From Deltaproteobacteria bacterium (GTDB taxonomy: Bacteria; Desulfobacterota; Desulfuromonadia; Desulfuromonadales; BM103): a DNA stretch of 55,200 bases. Position 1 is the first letter of the stretch, and each line of letters opens with the position of its first letter. The position numbers and the translations under genes were made by a program. The DNA is taken from assembly GCA_005774545.1 (NCBI GenBank), contig VAUL01000017.1, positions 1 to 55,200 on the forward strand, read 5' to 3'. Below, piece after piece: positions 1 through 9,571 of this stretch. The notes under the pieces are model-generated. The model saw only the letters and a program-made list of their open reading frames with translations, did not search any database and was not told where the DNA came from.

Positions 1-105
1 GGTGGGGGGGCGGACAGTCTCCCGGAGAGACGGGAAAACAGCGGCAATATGACGGGTTTGGTCAGTAATTTGACCGGGGAACCGCCGTCGTTTGGCGGTG
101 CCGTT

Positions 106-522
106 TCACTCCTTGAGCAGCGCTGCGGCCATCGCGGCGGCGGCGACCGTAAGCTTGCGGCAGTTGGCCTTGTGCTCGCGGCTGAGCCACCGGTAATCCT
201 TCGACAGCGCGCGGCAGCAGGTGCTGCGGAACTCGCCGCGAAACCCCTCCACCAGCCTGCCGCCCAGTTCGGGGCGGCCGCTCAGCCCCAGCGCCATGAC
301 CCCGCCGGTGACTGCGCCGCACAGGCAGCCGCTCTTGCCGATCCCCCCGCCGAAAGCCTTGGCCATGGCCAGCAGCTCCGGGTCGCTGCGCCCGGTGACG
401 GCCTGCAGGACCGCCTGGGCGCAGTTGTAGCCGCCGTCGTAGAGCACGCCGGCCCGTTCGGCACAATCCTCCAGCCCCGTCGCCGCCTGTTGCGCGCGCC
501 CCCTGCGCAGTACTCCGATCAT
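106..522 (-). CDS. C_GCAxxG_C_C family (putative redox-active Cys) protein
   Basis: 138 aa. The family pattern is visible: an N-terminal YNCAQAVL segment, a GGGIGKSGCLCGAVTGG block in the middle and an FRSTCCRAL segment later. These give conserved cysteines that could bind a metal or form disulfides. Small C_GCAxxG_C_C proteins are widespread in anaerobes and have no firmly established role; a redox or metal function is inference. It starts at ATG 520-522 and stands alone, divergent from the DUF4301-like gene. There is no transmembrane segment or signal peptide, so it is probably cytoplasmic. The 105 bases beyond its stop hold no gene I can support, only a weak ACCGCC/GGCGGT hairpin (81-99). 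Confidence 0.85.
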   Translation of the reverse strand: MIGVLRRGRAQQAATGLEDCAERAGVLYDGGYNCAQAVLQAVTGRSDPELLAMAKAFGGGIGKSGCLCGAVTGGVMALGLSGRPELGGRLVEGFRGEFRSTCCRALSKDYRWLSREHKANCRKLTVAAAAMAAALLKE

Positions 523-705
523 GGTTATCCCCGTCGCGGCCCGGTCGCGCCGCTCGCTTTATTTATGCAGAAATTCGAATATACTACAGAGGTGGGAGCA
601 AAGGGAAGCCCGCCGAAAAAGCCTTGGCCGCATCCGCCGCTTTGCCTTACCATGTGACGTTGCTTGCGGCTATTCCAACCAGCCCCGCGCTGCACGGAGG
701 TACCC

Positions 706-2187
706 TTGCCGGACTTCACCCCGGCCGATCTCGCCCAACTGGCGGCCCACGGCATCCCCGCCGCCGAGGCCGGGCGGCAGCTGGCGCAGCTGCGCCGCGG
801 CCAGGCCTGGACCACCCTGGCGCGCCCCTGCACGCCGGGCGACGGCATCCGCACCCTCGCCGCCGACCGGCAGCCGCCCCTGCTGCAGCGCTTCGCCGCG
901 GCCGCCGCGGCGGGGCGGATCACCCGCTTCGTCCCCGCGTCCGGGGCCGCCACCCGCATGTTCCAGCCGCTGCAGGCGCCGGCCGGAGACGGCCGGGAGC
1001 TGCGGCACTTTCTGGCTGAACTGGAACGATTCCCCTTCTATCCCGACCTCGCCGCGATTCTCGCCCGCTCCGGCGATCAACTGGAGGATGTGCGCCGGGC
1101 CGGGGACCTGCCGACCCTGCTGGCGGCGCTCCTCGAGCCCCACGGTCTCGACTACGCCCGGCTGCCGAAGGGACTCCTCGCGTTTCATCGGGCCGGGGCC
1201 GAGGTTCGCACCGCCTTCGTCGAGCATCTTGCCGAAGCGGCCCAGCTGGTCGGCGCCGGAAACCAGGCGCGGTTGCACTTCACGGTGTCGCCCGAGCATC
1301 GCCCGCTCTTCGATCGGCACCTGGAGGACTGGCGCGACGCGCTGGAGCGCCGCCATGCGACGGCGTTCTCGGTCACCTTCTCGGTGCAGCAGCCGGCCAC
1401 CGACACCCTGGCCCTGGCCGGCGACGGCCAGCCGCTGCGCGACCCCGACGGCCGCCTGCTGCTGCGCCCCGGCGGCCACGGCGCGCTGCTCGCCAATCTC
1501 GCCGACCTCGAGGCCGAGGTGGTCCTGATCCGCAACATCGACAACGTCGTGCCGGCGGCCCGCCAGGGGGACAACCTCCTCTGGGACCGCCTTCTCGCCG
1601 GCCTGCTGCTGGAGCTGGTCGACCGGCAGCAGGCGCTGCTGGAACGCCTGCGCCGTGAGCCTGCCGCCGACGCGGCACGACAGGATGCCGTCGCCTTCCT
1701 GCGCGACGAACTGGGGACGGAGCCGCCGGTGGTGCCGGATGCCGCAGCGCTCATCGCCAGTCTCGACCGGCCGCTGCGGGTCTGCGGCATGGTCAGGAAC
1801 AGCGGCGAGCCGGGGGGCGGGCCGTTCTGGGTGCGCCGCGGCGACGGCGCGGTGAGCCGGCAGATCGTCGAGGCCTCCCAGGTCGACCGCAGCGATCCGG
1901 AGCAGGCCGCGCTGCTGGCCGCCGCCACCCACTTCAACCCGGTCGACATGGCCTGCAGCCTGGGGCCCGGCGGCGGCCGCCATGACCTGGCGCGCTTCGT
2001 CGACCACGCCGCGGCCATCGTCACGACCAAGGTCCAGAACGGCCAGCCGATCCGCATCCTCGAGCGGCCGGGGCTGTGGAACGGCGCCATGGCCGGCTGG
2101 CACACGGTGTTCGTCGAACTGCCGGCGAGCACCTTCAACCCGGTCAAGACGGTCTTCGACCTGCTCCGTCCGGCGCACCAGCCATGA
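706..2187 (+). CDS. DUF4301-like protein
   Basis: 493 aa from a TTG start at 706-708, chosen because a GGAGG sits at 696-700; an in-frame TTG at 664 lacks a site and would add 14 poorly conserved residues. The N-terminal part holds RFVPASGAATRMFQPL, the characteristic glycine-rich stretch of DUF4301-type proteins. It resembles the GxGTRM/PL nucleotide-binding loop of sugar-nucleotide pyrophosphorylases, but that link is my inference. Near the C-terminus are VCGMVRNSGEPGGGPFWV and HFNPVDMACS. The stop codon overlaps the ATG of glgX (ATGA), so the two are probably translated together, which suggests a role in carbohydrate or glycogen metabolism. No signal peptide or membrane segment is evident. 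Confidence 0.8.
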   Translation: MPDFTPADLAQLAAHGIPAAEAGRQLAQLRRGQAWTTLARPCTPGDGIRTLAADRQPPLLQRFAAAAAAGRITRFVPASGAATRMFQPLQAPAGDGRELRHFLAELERFPFYPDLAAILARSGDQLEDVRRAGDLPTLLAALLEPHGLDYARLPKGLLAFHRAGAEVRTAFVEHLAEAAQLVGAGNQARLHFTVSPEHRPLFDRHLEDWRDALERRHATAFSVTFSVQQPATDTLALAGDGQPLRDPDGRLLLRPGGHGALLANLADLEAEVVLIRNIDNVVPAARQGDNLLWDRLLAGLLLELVDRQQALLERLRREPAADAARQDAVAFLRDELGTEPPVVPDAAALIASLDRPLRVCGMVRNSGEPGGGPFWVRRGDGAVSRQIVEASQVDRSDPEQAALLAAATHFNPVDMACSLGPGGGRHDLARFVDHAAAIVTTKVQNGQPIRILERPGLWNGAMAGWHTVFVELPASTFNPVKTVFDLLRPAHQP

Positions 2188-4274
2188 CCGCCGACCGCGA
2201 CCGCCTGCTGGAGGTGATCGGCGAGGACTTCGCCGTGCTCCGCGGCCACCCCCTGCCGTTCGGCGCCACCCGCCTGCACGGCGGTTTCAATTTCGCGGTT
2301 TTCTCCCGGCACGCCACGGCGATGACCCTGGTGCTGTTCGCCCCCGGCGGTGCCGAACCGCTGGTGGAATTCCCCCTCGACCCCGAGCTGAACCGCACCG
2401 GCGACGTCTGGCACGTGTTCGTGCAGGGCCTCGCCCCCGGCTGCGCGTACGGCTACCGGGCGGCGCGGGAGGGGAAGGCGAGCCCGCTGCACCGCTTCGA
2501 GCCGGCGGCGGTGCTGCTCGACCCCTACGCCCGGGCGCTCGCCGGGCCGTCGCTGTGGCGCGGGGCGAGCCGGGCGGAGTGCCGGGCGGCCGCCTGGCGC
2601 GGGCTGCTGGTCGACGAGGCGTTCGACTGGGAGTTCGACCGGCCGCTGAAGCGGCACCTGGCCGACACGGTGATCTACGAACTGCACGTGCGCGGCTTCA
2701 CCCGCGACCCTTCCAGCGGCGTCGCCCACCCCGGCACCTACCGGGGGATCATCGAGAAGATCCCCTACCTCAAGGAGCTCGGCATCACCGCGGTGGAACT
2801 GCTGCCGGTCACCGAGTTCGACGAAGCCGACAACTTCCGGATCAACCCGCTCACCGGCGAGCCGCTGCACAACCTCTGGGGCTATCACCCCTTGAGCTTC
2901 TTCGCGCCGAAAGCCGCCTATGCCGTCGATCCGGTCCCCGGCGCGGAACTGCGCGAATTCCGCGAGATGGTCAAGGCGCTGCACCAGGCGGGGATCGAGG
3001 TGATCCTCGATCTGGTCTTCAACCATACCGGAGAAGGGAACGAGCGCGGCCGGACCCTCTCCTTCCGCGGCTTCGACAACAGCGTCTATTACCTGCTCGA
3101 TCCCTTGAGCGGCGCCTACGCCAACTTCTCGGGGTGCGGCAACACCGTCAACTGCAACCACCCGGTGGTGCGCAACCTGATCGTCGACGCCTTGTGCTGG
3201 TGGGTGACCGAAATGCATGTCGACGGCTTCCGCTTCGACCTCGCCTCGATCCTCAGCCGCGGCCCGAACGGCGAGCCGCTGGCCAGCCCGCCGCTGATCG
3301 AGCAGCTGGCCGCCAACCCGGTGCTGGCCGACGCCAAGCTGATCGCCGAGGCCTGGGACGCCGCCGGGCTCTACCAGGTCGGCACCTTCCCCAACTTCGG
3401 GCGCTGGGCCGAATGGAACGGCAAGTTCCGCGACGACCTGCGCCGCTTCGTGCGCGGCGACGCCGGCATGGTCCCGCACCTGGCCACCCGGCTGGCCGGC
3501 AGCTCCGACCTCTACCAGGACGACGGCCGCGCCCCGTTTCACAGCATCAACTTCGTCACCTGCCACGACGGCTTCACCCTTGCCGACCTGGTCAGCTTCG
3601 GGGGCAAGCACAACGAGGCCAACGGCGAGCACAACGCCGACGGCAGCGACGAGAATTTCAGCAGCAACGGCGGCTGCGAGGGGCCGTCCGCCGATCCGGC
3701 GGTAAGGGTGCGGCGCGCCCGGCGGATGCGCAACTTCGCCGCCCTGCTGCTCCTCGCCCACGGCGTGCCGATGTGGCTGGCCGGCGACGAGTTCGGCAAC
3801 AGCCAGGGGGGGAACAACAACACCTGGTGCCAGGACAATGCCACCGGCTGGCTCGACTGGAGCGGTCTGGAACGGAACCGCGACCTCTTCGACTTCTGCC
3901 GCCACCTGTTGGCCTTCCGCCACCGCCATCCGCTGCTCCGCCCTCGGCACTTCGAGGGGGAGGAGAGCGGCGAACGGCGTCTGACCTGGCACGGGCCGCA
4001 GCTGTTCAAGGTCGACTGGTCGGCGGCGTCGCGCTCGCTGGGGATGCACCTGCAGGGGTTGCGGGGGGAGGCGGAAATCTACCTGATCGCCCATGCCGCG
4101 CCGGAGGCGCAGACCTTCGCCCTGCCGCAACCGGCAGCGGGAAGAGCGTGGCGGCGCTTCGTCGACACGGCCTGTGCGCCGGCCAGCGTGGCTCCGGGGG
4201 AGGAGCCGGTGCTGGCCGGCCAGGCCGGTTATGCGGTGTCGGCGGAATCGGTGGTGGTGCTGGTGGCCGAGTGA
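2184..4274 (+). CDS. glgX: Glycogen debranching enzyme GlgX (isoamylase type, GH13)
   Basis: 696 aa, cytoplasmic. It hydrolyses alpha-1,6 branch links in glycogen or limit dextrins. An N-terminal CBM48-like domain (about residues 20-115, FGATRLHGGFNFAVFS) precedes a GH13 barrel. The four GH13 regions are visible: DLVFNHTGEGN, GFRFDLASIL (nucleophile Asp), LIAEAWDAAG (acid Glu) and FVTCHDGFTL (transition-state His-Asp). The length fits GlgX and isoamylase enzymes. Start is ATG 2184, overlapping the stop of the DUF4301-like gene; longer in-frame extensions lie inside that gene and are unlikely. No other glycogen gene is in the window. Confidence 0.95.
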   Translation: MTADRDRLLEVIGEDFAVLRGHPLPFGATRLHGGFNFAVFSRHATAMTLVLFAPGGAEPLVEFPLDPELNRTGDVWHVFVQGLAPGCAYGYRAAREGKASPLHRFEPAAVLLDPYARALAGPSLWRGASRAECRAAAWRGLLVDEAFDWEFDRPLKRHLADTVIYELHVRGFTRDPSSGVAHPGTYRGIIEKIPYLKELGITAVELLPVTEFDEADNFRINPLTGEPLHNLWGYHPLSFFAPKAAYAVDPVPGAELREFREMVKALHQAGIEVILDLVFNHTGEGNERGRTLSFRGFDNSVYYLLDPLSGAYANFSGCGNTVNCNHPVVRNLIVDALCWWVTEMHVDGFRFDLASILSRGPNGEPLASPPLIEQLAANPVLADAKLIAEAWDAAGLYQVGTFPNFGRWAEWNGKFRDDLRRFVRGDAGMVPHLATRLAGSSDLYQDDGRAPFHSINFVTCHDGFTLADLVSFGGKHNEANGEHNADGSDENFSSNGGCEGPSADPAVRVRRARRMRNFAALLLLAHGVPMWLAGDEFGNSQGGNNNTWCQDNATGWLDWSGLERNRDLFDFCRHLLAFRHRHPLLRPRHFEGEESGERRLTWHGPQLFKVDWSAASRSLGMHLQGLRGEAEIYLIAHAAPEAQTFALPQPAAGRAWRRFVDTACAPASVAPGEEPVLAGQAGYAVSAESVVVLVAE

Positions 4275-4284
4275 AGCCCCGGCG

Positions 4285-4692
4285 TCAGTGCTCGCGGTAG
4301 CCGAGGACGACCAGCAGGCAGCTGCCGTCGGCGATGACGTCGATCCCGGCCGCTTCGGCGGCGGCAATGGCGGCCGCGCTCTGGGCACCCGGCTGCATCC
4401 AGATGTGCTTGATCCCTTTGGCGATGGCCAGTTCGACCACCTTGTCGGTCACCTGCGGCGGGGTGATGATCGACAGGCTCTCCACCTCCGGCGGCAGGTC
4501 GCCGACCGTCCTGACGCACGCCATCCCTTCGATCTCCGTCTCCACCGGGTTGACCGGCACCGCCTTGCGCCCGTTCATCTGGTAGCAGCGCAGCACCTTG
4601 TTGCCGTACTTGTCGGGGTTCTTCGAGGCTCCGGCCACGCCGAAGGCGGGGGCGGCGAGGAAGGCGGCGATCTTCTCGTCGATGGTTTTCAT
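4285..4692 (-). CDS. CoA-binding (Rossmann) domain protein, YccU type
   Basis: 135 aa, a stand-alone CoA-binding domain. AFGVAGASKNPDKYGN near the N-terminus is the glycine-rich nucleotide loop; PVNPVETEIEG and IKHIWMQPGAQS are typical of small CoA-binding proteins related to the N-terminus of succinyl-CoA synthetase alpha. Start is ATG 4690-4692; the 27 residues upstream in frame are not conserved-looking. It converges with glgX, with 10 bases between the stops. Ligand binding is inferred from the family; the biological role is unknown. Confidence 0.85.
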   Translation of the reverse strand: MKTIDEKIAAFLAAPAFGVAGASKNPDKYGNKVLRCYQMNGRKAVPVNPVETEIEGMACVRTVGDLPPEVESLSIITPPQVTDKVVELAIAKGIKHIWMQPGAQSAAAIAAAEAAGIDVIADGSCLLVVLGYREH

Positions 4693-4770
4693 GGCAGCTC
4701 CAATGCTTGTCTGTGTGATGACAGTGTAGCACGGCAGGCGGCTTTCACCCATCCTTGTGCATGAGCAGGG

Positions 4771-4802
4771 CAACGGCCCGGGGCACGGTCCCGGGCCGTT
4801 GT
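4771..4802 (-). terminator. Strong hairpin just after nuoN
   Basis: AACGGCCCGGG (4772-4782) is complementary to CCCGGGCCGTT (4790-4800), with a 7-base loop; one more pair closes the base. It lies 2 bases beyond the nuoN stop and is the likely 3' end of the nuo transcript. There is no T-run, so it may act as a processing or Rho-assisted end rather than a classic intrinsic terminator. Confidence 0.55.
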
Positions 4803-4803
4803 G

Positions 4804-6216
4804 CTACGGGACCAGCGCCGCGGTCAGGTCGAGCAGGGGGCCGGGGTAGAGGCCGGTCAGCAGGACGGCGGTGACGCACACCAGCAGGACCGCGTGCTCC
4901 AGCGGGGTGCCGGAGTGGAGCTCGCGCGGATCATCGCTGCTGTACAGGACCATGACCACCCGCAGGTAGTAGGCGAAGGAGATCAGCGAGGCGAAAATGG
5001 CGATGACCGCCAGGCCGGTGAAGCCCCCCTTGATGGCCGCGGAAAAGAGCGCGAACTTGCCGATGAAGCCGCCGGTCAGCGGCATCCCGGCCAGGGAGAG
5101 GAGACAGGCGGTCAGGACCAGCGCGCGCAGCGGGTAGCGATAGCCGAGTCCGCGCCAGGCCGCAAGGTCCTGCGGTTCGCCGCGCGGATCGCTGAGCGAG
5201 GTGAGCACCCCGAAGGCGCCGAGGCTGGCGACCGCGTAGACGGTCAGGTAGAAGACCACGGCGCCGTACCCCTCCGGGCTCCCCGGCAGCAGGGCGGTCA
5301 GCAGGTAGCCCATGTGCACCAGCGAGGAGTAGGCGAGCAGGCGCTTGAGGTTCTCCTGGGGGAGGGCGCACAGGCTGCCGACCAGCATGGTGGCCAACGC
5401 CAGCAGCCAGAGCAGCGGCACCAGCTCCTGCCAGGCGCCGGCCGCGCTCCCCAGGACCATGACCAGGGCCGCGCCCACCGCCCCCTTGGAGCCGGTGGCG
5501 AGCAGGGCGGTGACCGGTGCCGGCGCCCCCTGGTAGACGTCCGGGGTCCACAAGTGGAAGGGGACGAGGGAGATCTTGAAGCCGAGCGCGACCAGCAGCA
5601 GCCCCCAGCCGAGCAGCCCCCACGGCCGCAGCTGGCCGCCGGTCTGCAGCCCGGCGAGGGCCTCGGGGAGGTGGAAGGTGCCGCTGGCGGCATAGATCAG
5701 GGCGATGCCGAAGGCCATGAAGCCGGTGGCGACCGCGCCCAGCACCAGGTACTTGAGGCCGGCTTCGGCGCCGATGTCGCTGTTGCGGTGGAAGGAGACC
5801 AGGATGTACAGGGCCAGGGTGAACGACTCCAGGCTGAGGAACAACCCGACCAGGCTGGTGGCGCCGGAGAGGAGCGCCATCCCGGCCGCCGAGAAGAGGA
5901 TCAGGGCGACGTATTCGCCGGCGGCGAAGGCCCGCTCGCCGGCGTAGCGCAGCGACAGCATCAGGATCAGCGCGGCGGTCAGGGCCCAGAGGATGGCGAA
6001 GTAACGGGCGAAGGGGGCGCTGCTGAACAGCCCGGCGATCTCGGCGCCGCCCGGCGGGGTCATGCCGGCGGTGGCGGCGGCGACCAGGGCCACGGCGATG
6101 CCGCCGGCAATCAGCGGCCGCGGTTCGTGGTGCCAGGCCCCGACCATGAGCAGGGTCGAGGCCCCCATCACCAGCACCAGGACGGGGGCGAGAGCCAGCA
6201 GGTCGAGCATCGTCAT
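4804..6216 (-). CDS. nuoN: NADH-quinone oxidoreductase subunit N
   Basis: 470 aa, polytopic antiporter-like subunit of complex I that takes part in proton translocation at the cytoplasmic membrane. The transmembrane lysine/histidine region reads KISLVPFHLWTPDVYQGAPA, followed by LKRLLAYSSLVHMGY, both hallmarks of Mrp-type subunits. Start ATG 6214-6216 has GGAGG upstream and overlaps the nuoM stop (ATGA). It is the last gene of the operon. Confidence 0.95.
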   Translation of the reverse strand: MTMLDLLALAPVLVLVMGASTLLMVGAWHHEPRPLIAGGIAVALVAAATAGMTPPGGAEIAGLFSSAPFARYFAILWALTAALILMLSLRYAGERAFAAGEYVALILFSAAGMALLSGATSLVGLFLSLESFTLALYILVSFHRNSDIGAEAGLKYLVLGAVATGFMAFGIALIYAASGTFHLPEALAGLQTGGQLRPWGLLGWGLLLVALGFKISLVPFHLWTPDVYQGAPAPVTALLATGSKGAVGAALVMVLGSAAGAWQELVPLLWLLALATMLVGSLCALPQENLKRLLAYSSLVHMGYLLTALLPGSPEGYGAVVFYLTVYAVASLGAFGVLTSLSDPRGEPQDLAAWRGLGYRYPLRALVLTACLLSLAGMPLTGGFIGKFALFSAAIKGGFTGLAVIAIFASLISFAYYLRVVMVLYSSDDPRELHSGTPLEHAVLLVCVTAVLLTGLYPGPLLDLTAALVP

Positions 6217-7688
6217 GGCAGTCCTCCGACGGCGGCCAGCGGCGCCAGCAGCGGGGCCGGCGCCAGCCCGAGCCATACGGTCAGGACGATCAGCGGCAGC
6301 AGCACCAGCCATTCGCGCACGGTCAGGTCGGGGATGGCCGCGCGGGCCGCCGGGGCCGGCCCCCACAGCGTCCCCTGCACCAGGCGCAGCAGGTAGGCGG
6401 CGGTGAAGACCAGGCCGGGGAGGGCCAGCAGGGCCCACAGCGGCTGGCTGCGGAAGGTGCCGAGCAGCACCAGGATTTCGCCGGCGAAGTTGGCCAGCCC
6501 CGGCAGCCCCAGGGAGGCCAGCGCAAAGAAGAGGAAGCAGGCCGACAGCTGCGGCGCCGCGCCCCACAGGCCGCCGAGTTCGTTGAGGTTGCGCGTGCCG
6601 GTGCGGCTGCGCAGCATGGCGACCACGGCGAACAGGGCGCCGGTGACGATGCCGTGGGTAACCATCAGCAGCACGCTCCCCTGCCAGGCGGTGGTGTTCC
6701 AGGCGGCCAGGCCGAGGAGCACCAGGCCGAGGTGGGAGATCGACGAGTAGGCGAGGATGCGCTTGACGTCGTCCTGCCGGTAGGCGCTCCAGGCGGCGTG
6801 GAACAGCCCGACCAAGGCGAGGGCGGCCAGCAGCGGCAGGGCATCGCGGGTGGCGTTGGGAAAGAGCGGGAAGGCGAAGCGGATCATCCCGTAGATGCCG
6901 GTCTTGAGCAACAGGCCGGTGACGTCGACGGCGCCGTTGGCCGGGGCCTCGCTCAGGGCGTCGGGCTGCCAGGTGTGGAACGGCACCAGCGGTGCCTTGA
7001 TGGCGAAGGCCAGCATGAAGCCGCCGAACAGCAGGTATTCCTGGGTGAGGGGCAGCCGCGTCTGCAGCAGGTCGGCGAGGGCGAACGAATAGCTGCCGCT
7101 CTGGGCGCCGTGCAGCAGGTAGAGGGCGATCATGGCGACCAGCATCGCCAGGCTGCCGGCCAGGGTGTAGAGGAAGAAGCGCACCGCCGCCCGCCGCCGG
7201 TTCTCCCCTCCCCAGATGCCGATGAGAAAGAGCATCGGCAGCAGCATGACTTCCCAGAAGAGATAGAAAAGCACCAGGTCGACGGCCAGGAACACCCCCA
7301 TCAGCCCGCTCTCCAGCACCAGCAGCAGGGCCAGGAACTGCGGCAGGCGCCGTTGCTCGGGCCAGGCGAGCAGGACCGCAACCACGTGCAGGCCGGCCGT
7401 CAGCAGCGTCAGCAGCAGGGAGAGGCCGTCCAGGCCCAGGGTGTAGCGGATGCCGAAGCGGGGGATCCACGCGGCGTCCTCGCGCAGCAGCCACGGCCCG
7501 TCGCCATGGCGGCAGGCCACGAACAGGCCGATGCAGATCGCCAGCGTCGCCAGTGTCGTGGCCAGCGCCAGCCAGCGGCACTCCTGCCGGCTGCGGCGAT
7601 GCAGCAGGCAGAGCAGGGCCCCGGCCAGCGGCAGACCGATCAGCAGGCTGAGCCAGGGAAACTGGGGGAGGGTGGTGGCGGCCGTCAT
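6213..7688 (-). CDS. nuoM: NADH-quinone oxidoreductase subunit M
   Basis: 491 aa, second of the three antiporter-like membrane subunits. It shows the signature KAPLVPFHTWQPDALSEAPA and KRILAYSSISHLGLV, and hydrophobic helices throughout. FYLFWEVMLLPMLFLIGIWG carries the conserved membrane Glu of the M subunit. Start is ATG 7686-7688, 14 bases after the nuoL stop, with only a weak ribosome site, which fits translational coupling. It overlaps nuoN by four bases. Confidence 0.95.
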   Translation of the reverse strand: MTAATTLPQFPWLSLLIGLPLAGALLCLLHRRSRQECRWLALATTLATLAICIGLFVACRHGDGPWLLREDAAWIPRFGIRYTLGLDGLSLLLTLLTAGLHVVAVLLAWPEQRRLPQFLALLLVLESGLMGVFLAVDLVLFYLFWEVMLLPMLFLIGIWGGENRRRAAVRFFLYTLAGSLAMLVAMIALYLLHGAQSGSYSFALADLLQTRLPLTQEYLLFGGFMLAFAIKAPLVPFHTWQPDALSEAPANGAVDVTGLLLKTGIYGMIRFAFPLFPNATRDALPLLAALALVGLFHAAWSAYRQDDVKRILAYSSISHLGLVLLGLAAWNTTAWQGSVLLMVTHGIVTGALFAVVAMLRSRTGTRNLNELGGLWGAAPQLSACFLFFALASLGLPGLANFAGEILVLLGTFRSQPLWALLALPGLVFTAAYLLRLVQGTLWGPAPAARAAIPDLTVREWLVLLPLIVLTVWLGLAPAPLLAPLAAVGGLP

Positions 7689-7702
7689 CGTGACATCCGT
7701 TC

Positions 7703-9571
7703 TCAACGTACCAGGGCCAGCAGGAACCAGCCGAGGATGATCAGGAACCCCCAGATGAAACCGGCCAGGTAGGTGGATACGTGCCCGCTGGTCAGGCGGC
7801 GCAGGCGCTCGCCGCAGGCGGTGGTCTGGCGGGCCAGGCCGTCGAGGGTGGCATCGACCAGGGCGCGGTCGATGCCGAGGGCGCAGAGCCCGGCGATCGC
7901 CGTGAACGGTCTCACCACCAGCAGGTCGACTGCGGCATCGGCTCCCCAGCCGTGCAGCAGGAAGCGGCTGCCGGGATTGTCCCATTCGCCCCGGAAGCGG
8001 GCGTAGCGCCAGCGAGCCGCTCCCCAGCCGAGCAGTACCAGGCCGGTGGCCAGCCCCGCCAGCGCCCATTCGGTGCCGTGCGTGGCCGCGATCTCCCGTC
8101 CGGCCAGGGCGCCGAGCCGGTGGCGCAGCCATTCGCCGCCGCCGACCAGCGCCGGCAGGTTGAGCAACCCGCCGAGAAGGCCCAGCAGCGCCAGCGGCCA
8201 GAGCGGCCAGCGCATCAGCTGTGGCAGGTCATGGAGGTGGCTGTAGCCGCGCGGTTCGCCGGCGAAGACCAGGTAGACCAGGCGGAAGGTGTAGAGCGCG
8301 GTCAGCAGGGCGGTCAGCAGCCCGGCCCCCCACAGCAGCAGGAACAGCGGCGTCCCCTGGGTGTAGGCGGCGAGCAGGATGGCGTCCTTGGAGAAGAAGC
8401 CGCCGGTCAGGGGCGCCCCGGCCAGGCACAGGGCGCCGGCCAAAAAGACCAGGAACAGCTGGCGCGGCCCGCGCCGGGCCAGCCCGCCCATGCGCAGGAT
8501 GTCGTTTTCGTCGCCGGCCAGGTGGATGATGCAGCCGGCGGCCATGAACAGCGCGGCCTTGAAGAAGGCGTGGGTGAGCAGGTGGGCCATCGCCCCGGCC
8601 ACCGAGCCGGCGCCGACGGCAAGGAACATGTAGCCGACCTGGCTCATGGTCGAGTAGGCCAGCACCCGCTTGATCTCGCGCTGGGCCAGGGCGCAGGTTG
8701 CCGCGTACAGGGCGGTCACGGCGCCGACCACGGCGATCGCCGCCATCCCCGCCGGTGACAGCGACACCAGCGGGAAGAGCCGGCACAGCAGGTAGACGCC
8801 GGCGGTGACCATGGTTGCGGCGTGGATCAGGGCCGAGACCGGGGTCGGCCCGGCCATGGCGTCGGCCAGCCAGGTCATCAGCGGCAGCTGCGCCGACTTG
8901 CCGCAGGCGCCGAGGAGCAGCAGCACGGTCAGACCGGTGAGCACCGCCGGGGCGAAGCCGGCGGCCTGGGCGTTGATCGCACCGATGCTCAGGGTGCCGG
9001 TCAGGGCGAAGAGCCAGAGCAGCGCCGCGGCAAGAAAGACGTCGCCGACCCGGGTCACCAGAAAGGCCTTGGTGCCGGCGCGGGCGTTGCCGGTCTTCTG
9101 GTACCAGAAGCCGATCAGCCCGTAGGAGCACAGCCCCACCCCTTCCCAGCCGAGGAACAGCACCAGCAGGTTGTCGGCCAGGACGATCGCCAGCATGGCG
9201 AAGACGAACAGGTTGAGCAGCCCGAAGAAGCGCGCGTAGTCCTCCTCCTCGTGCATGTAGCCGACGGCGTAGAGGTGGATCAGGGTGGCGACGCCGGTCA
9301 CCATCAGCGTCATCGGCGCGGAGAGGGCGTCGAACTGCAGAGCGAAGGGGATGGTCGCCTCCCCGGCCGCCAGCCAGGTGCCGAGCACCGCGCGGGTCCC
9401 GTCACCGTCCGCATAGCTCCAGAACAGCACGGTCAGCAGGAACGAGGCCGCCACGCCGCAGACGGCGAGGGTCTCGGCGAACAGGCGCGGCAGGCGCATG
9501 CCGAACAGCATGTTCGCCACGGCGCAGGCCAGCGGCAGCAGGGGGATGAGGAAGAGCAGGGTCTGGTTCAT
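7703..9571 (-). CDS. nuoL: NADH-quinone oxidoreductase subunit L
   Basis: 622 aa, largest antiporter-like subunit, whose C-terminal amphipathic helix spans the membrane arm in characterised complexes. Visible signatures are LVLFLGWEGVGLCSYGLIGFW, AGPTPVSALIHAATMVTAGV and IKRVLAYSTMSQVGYMF. A final hydrophobic helix ends the protein (IWGFLIILGWFLLALV). Start ATG 9569-9571 overlaps the nuoK stop (ATGA). Confidence 0.96.
   Translation of the reverse strand: MNQTLLFLIPLLPLACAVANMLFGMRLPRLFAETLAVCGVAASFLLTVLFWSYADGDGTRAVLGTWLAAGEATIPFALQFDALSAPMTLMVTGVATLIHLYAVGYMHEEEDYARFFGLLNLFVFAMLAIVLADNLLVLFLGWEGVGLCSYGLIGFWYQKTGNARAGTKAFLVTRVGDVFLAAALLWLFALTGTLSIGAINAQAAGFAPAVLTGLTVLLLLGACGKSAQLPLMTWLADAMAGPTPVSALIHAATMVTAGVYLLCRLFPLVSLSPAGMAAIAVVGAVTALYAATCALAQREIKRVLAYSTMSQVGYMFLAVGAGSVAGAMAHLLTHAFFKAALFMAAGCIIHLAGDENDILRMGGLARRGPRQLFLVFLAGALCLAGAPLTGGFFSKDAILLAAYTQGTPLFLLLWGAGLLTALLTALYTFRLVYLVFAGEPRGYSHLHDLPQLMRWPLWPLALLGLLGGLLNLPALVGGGEWLRHRLGALAGREIAATHGTEWALAGLATGLVLLGWGAARWRYARFRGEWDNPGSRFLLHGWGADAAVDLLVVRPFTAIAGLCALGIDRALVDATLDGLARQTTACGERLRRLTSGHVSTYLAGFIWGFLIILGWFLLALVR

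Noticed and set aside
1185-4388. A 1067-codon minus-strand frame opposite DUF4301/glgX.
   Set aside because: It covers two recognised genes; the translation is low-complexity Arg/Ala/Pro typical of GC-rich antisense frames.
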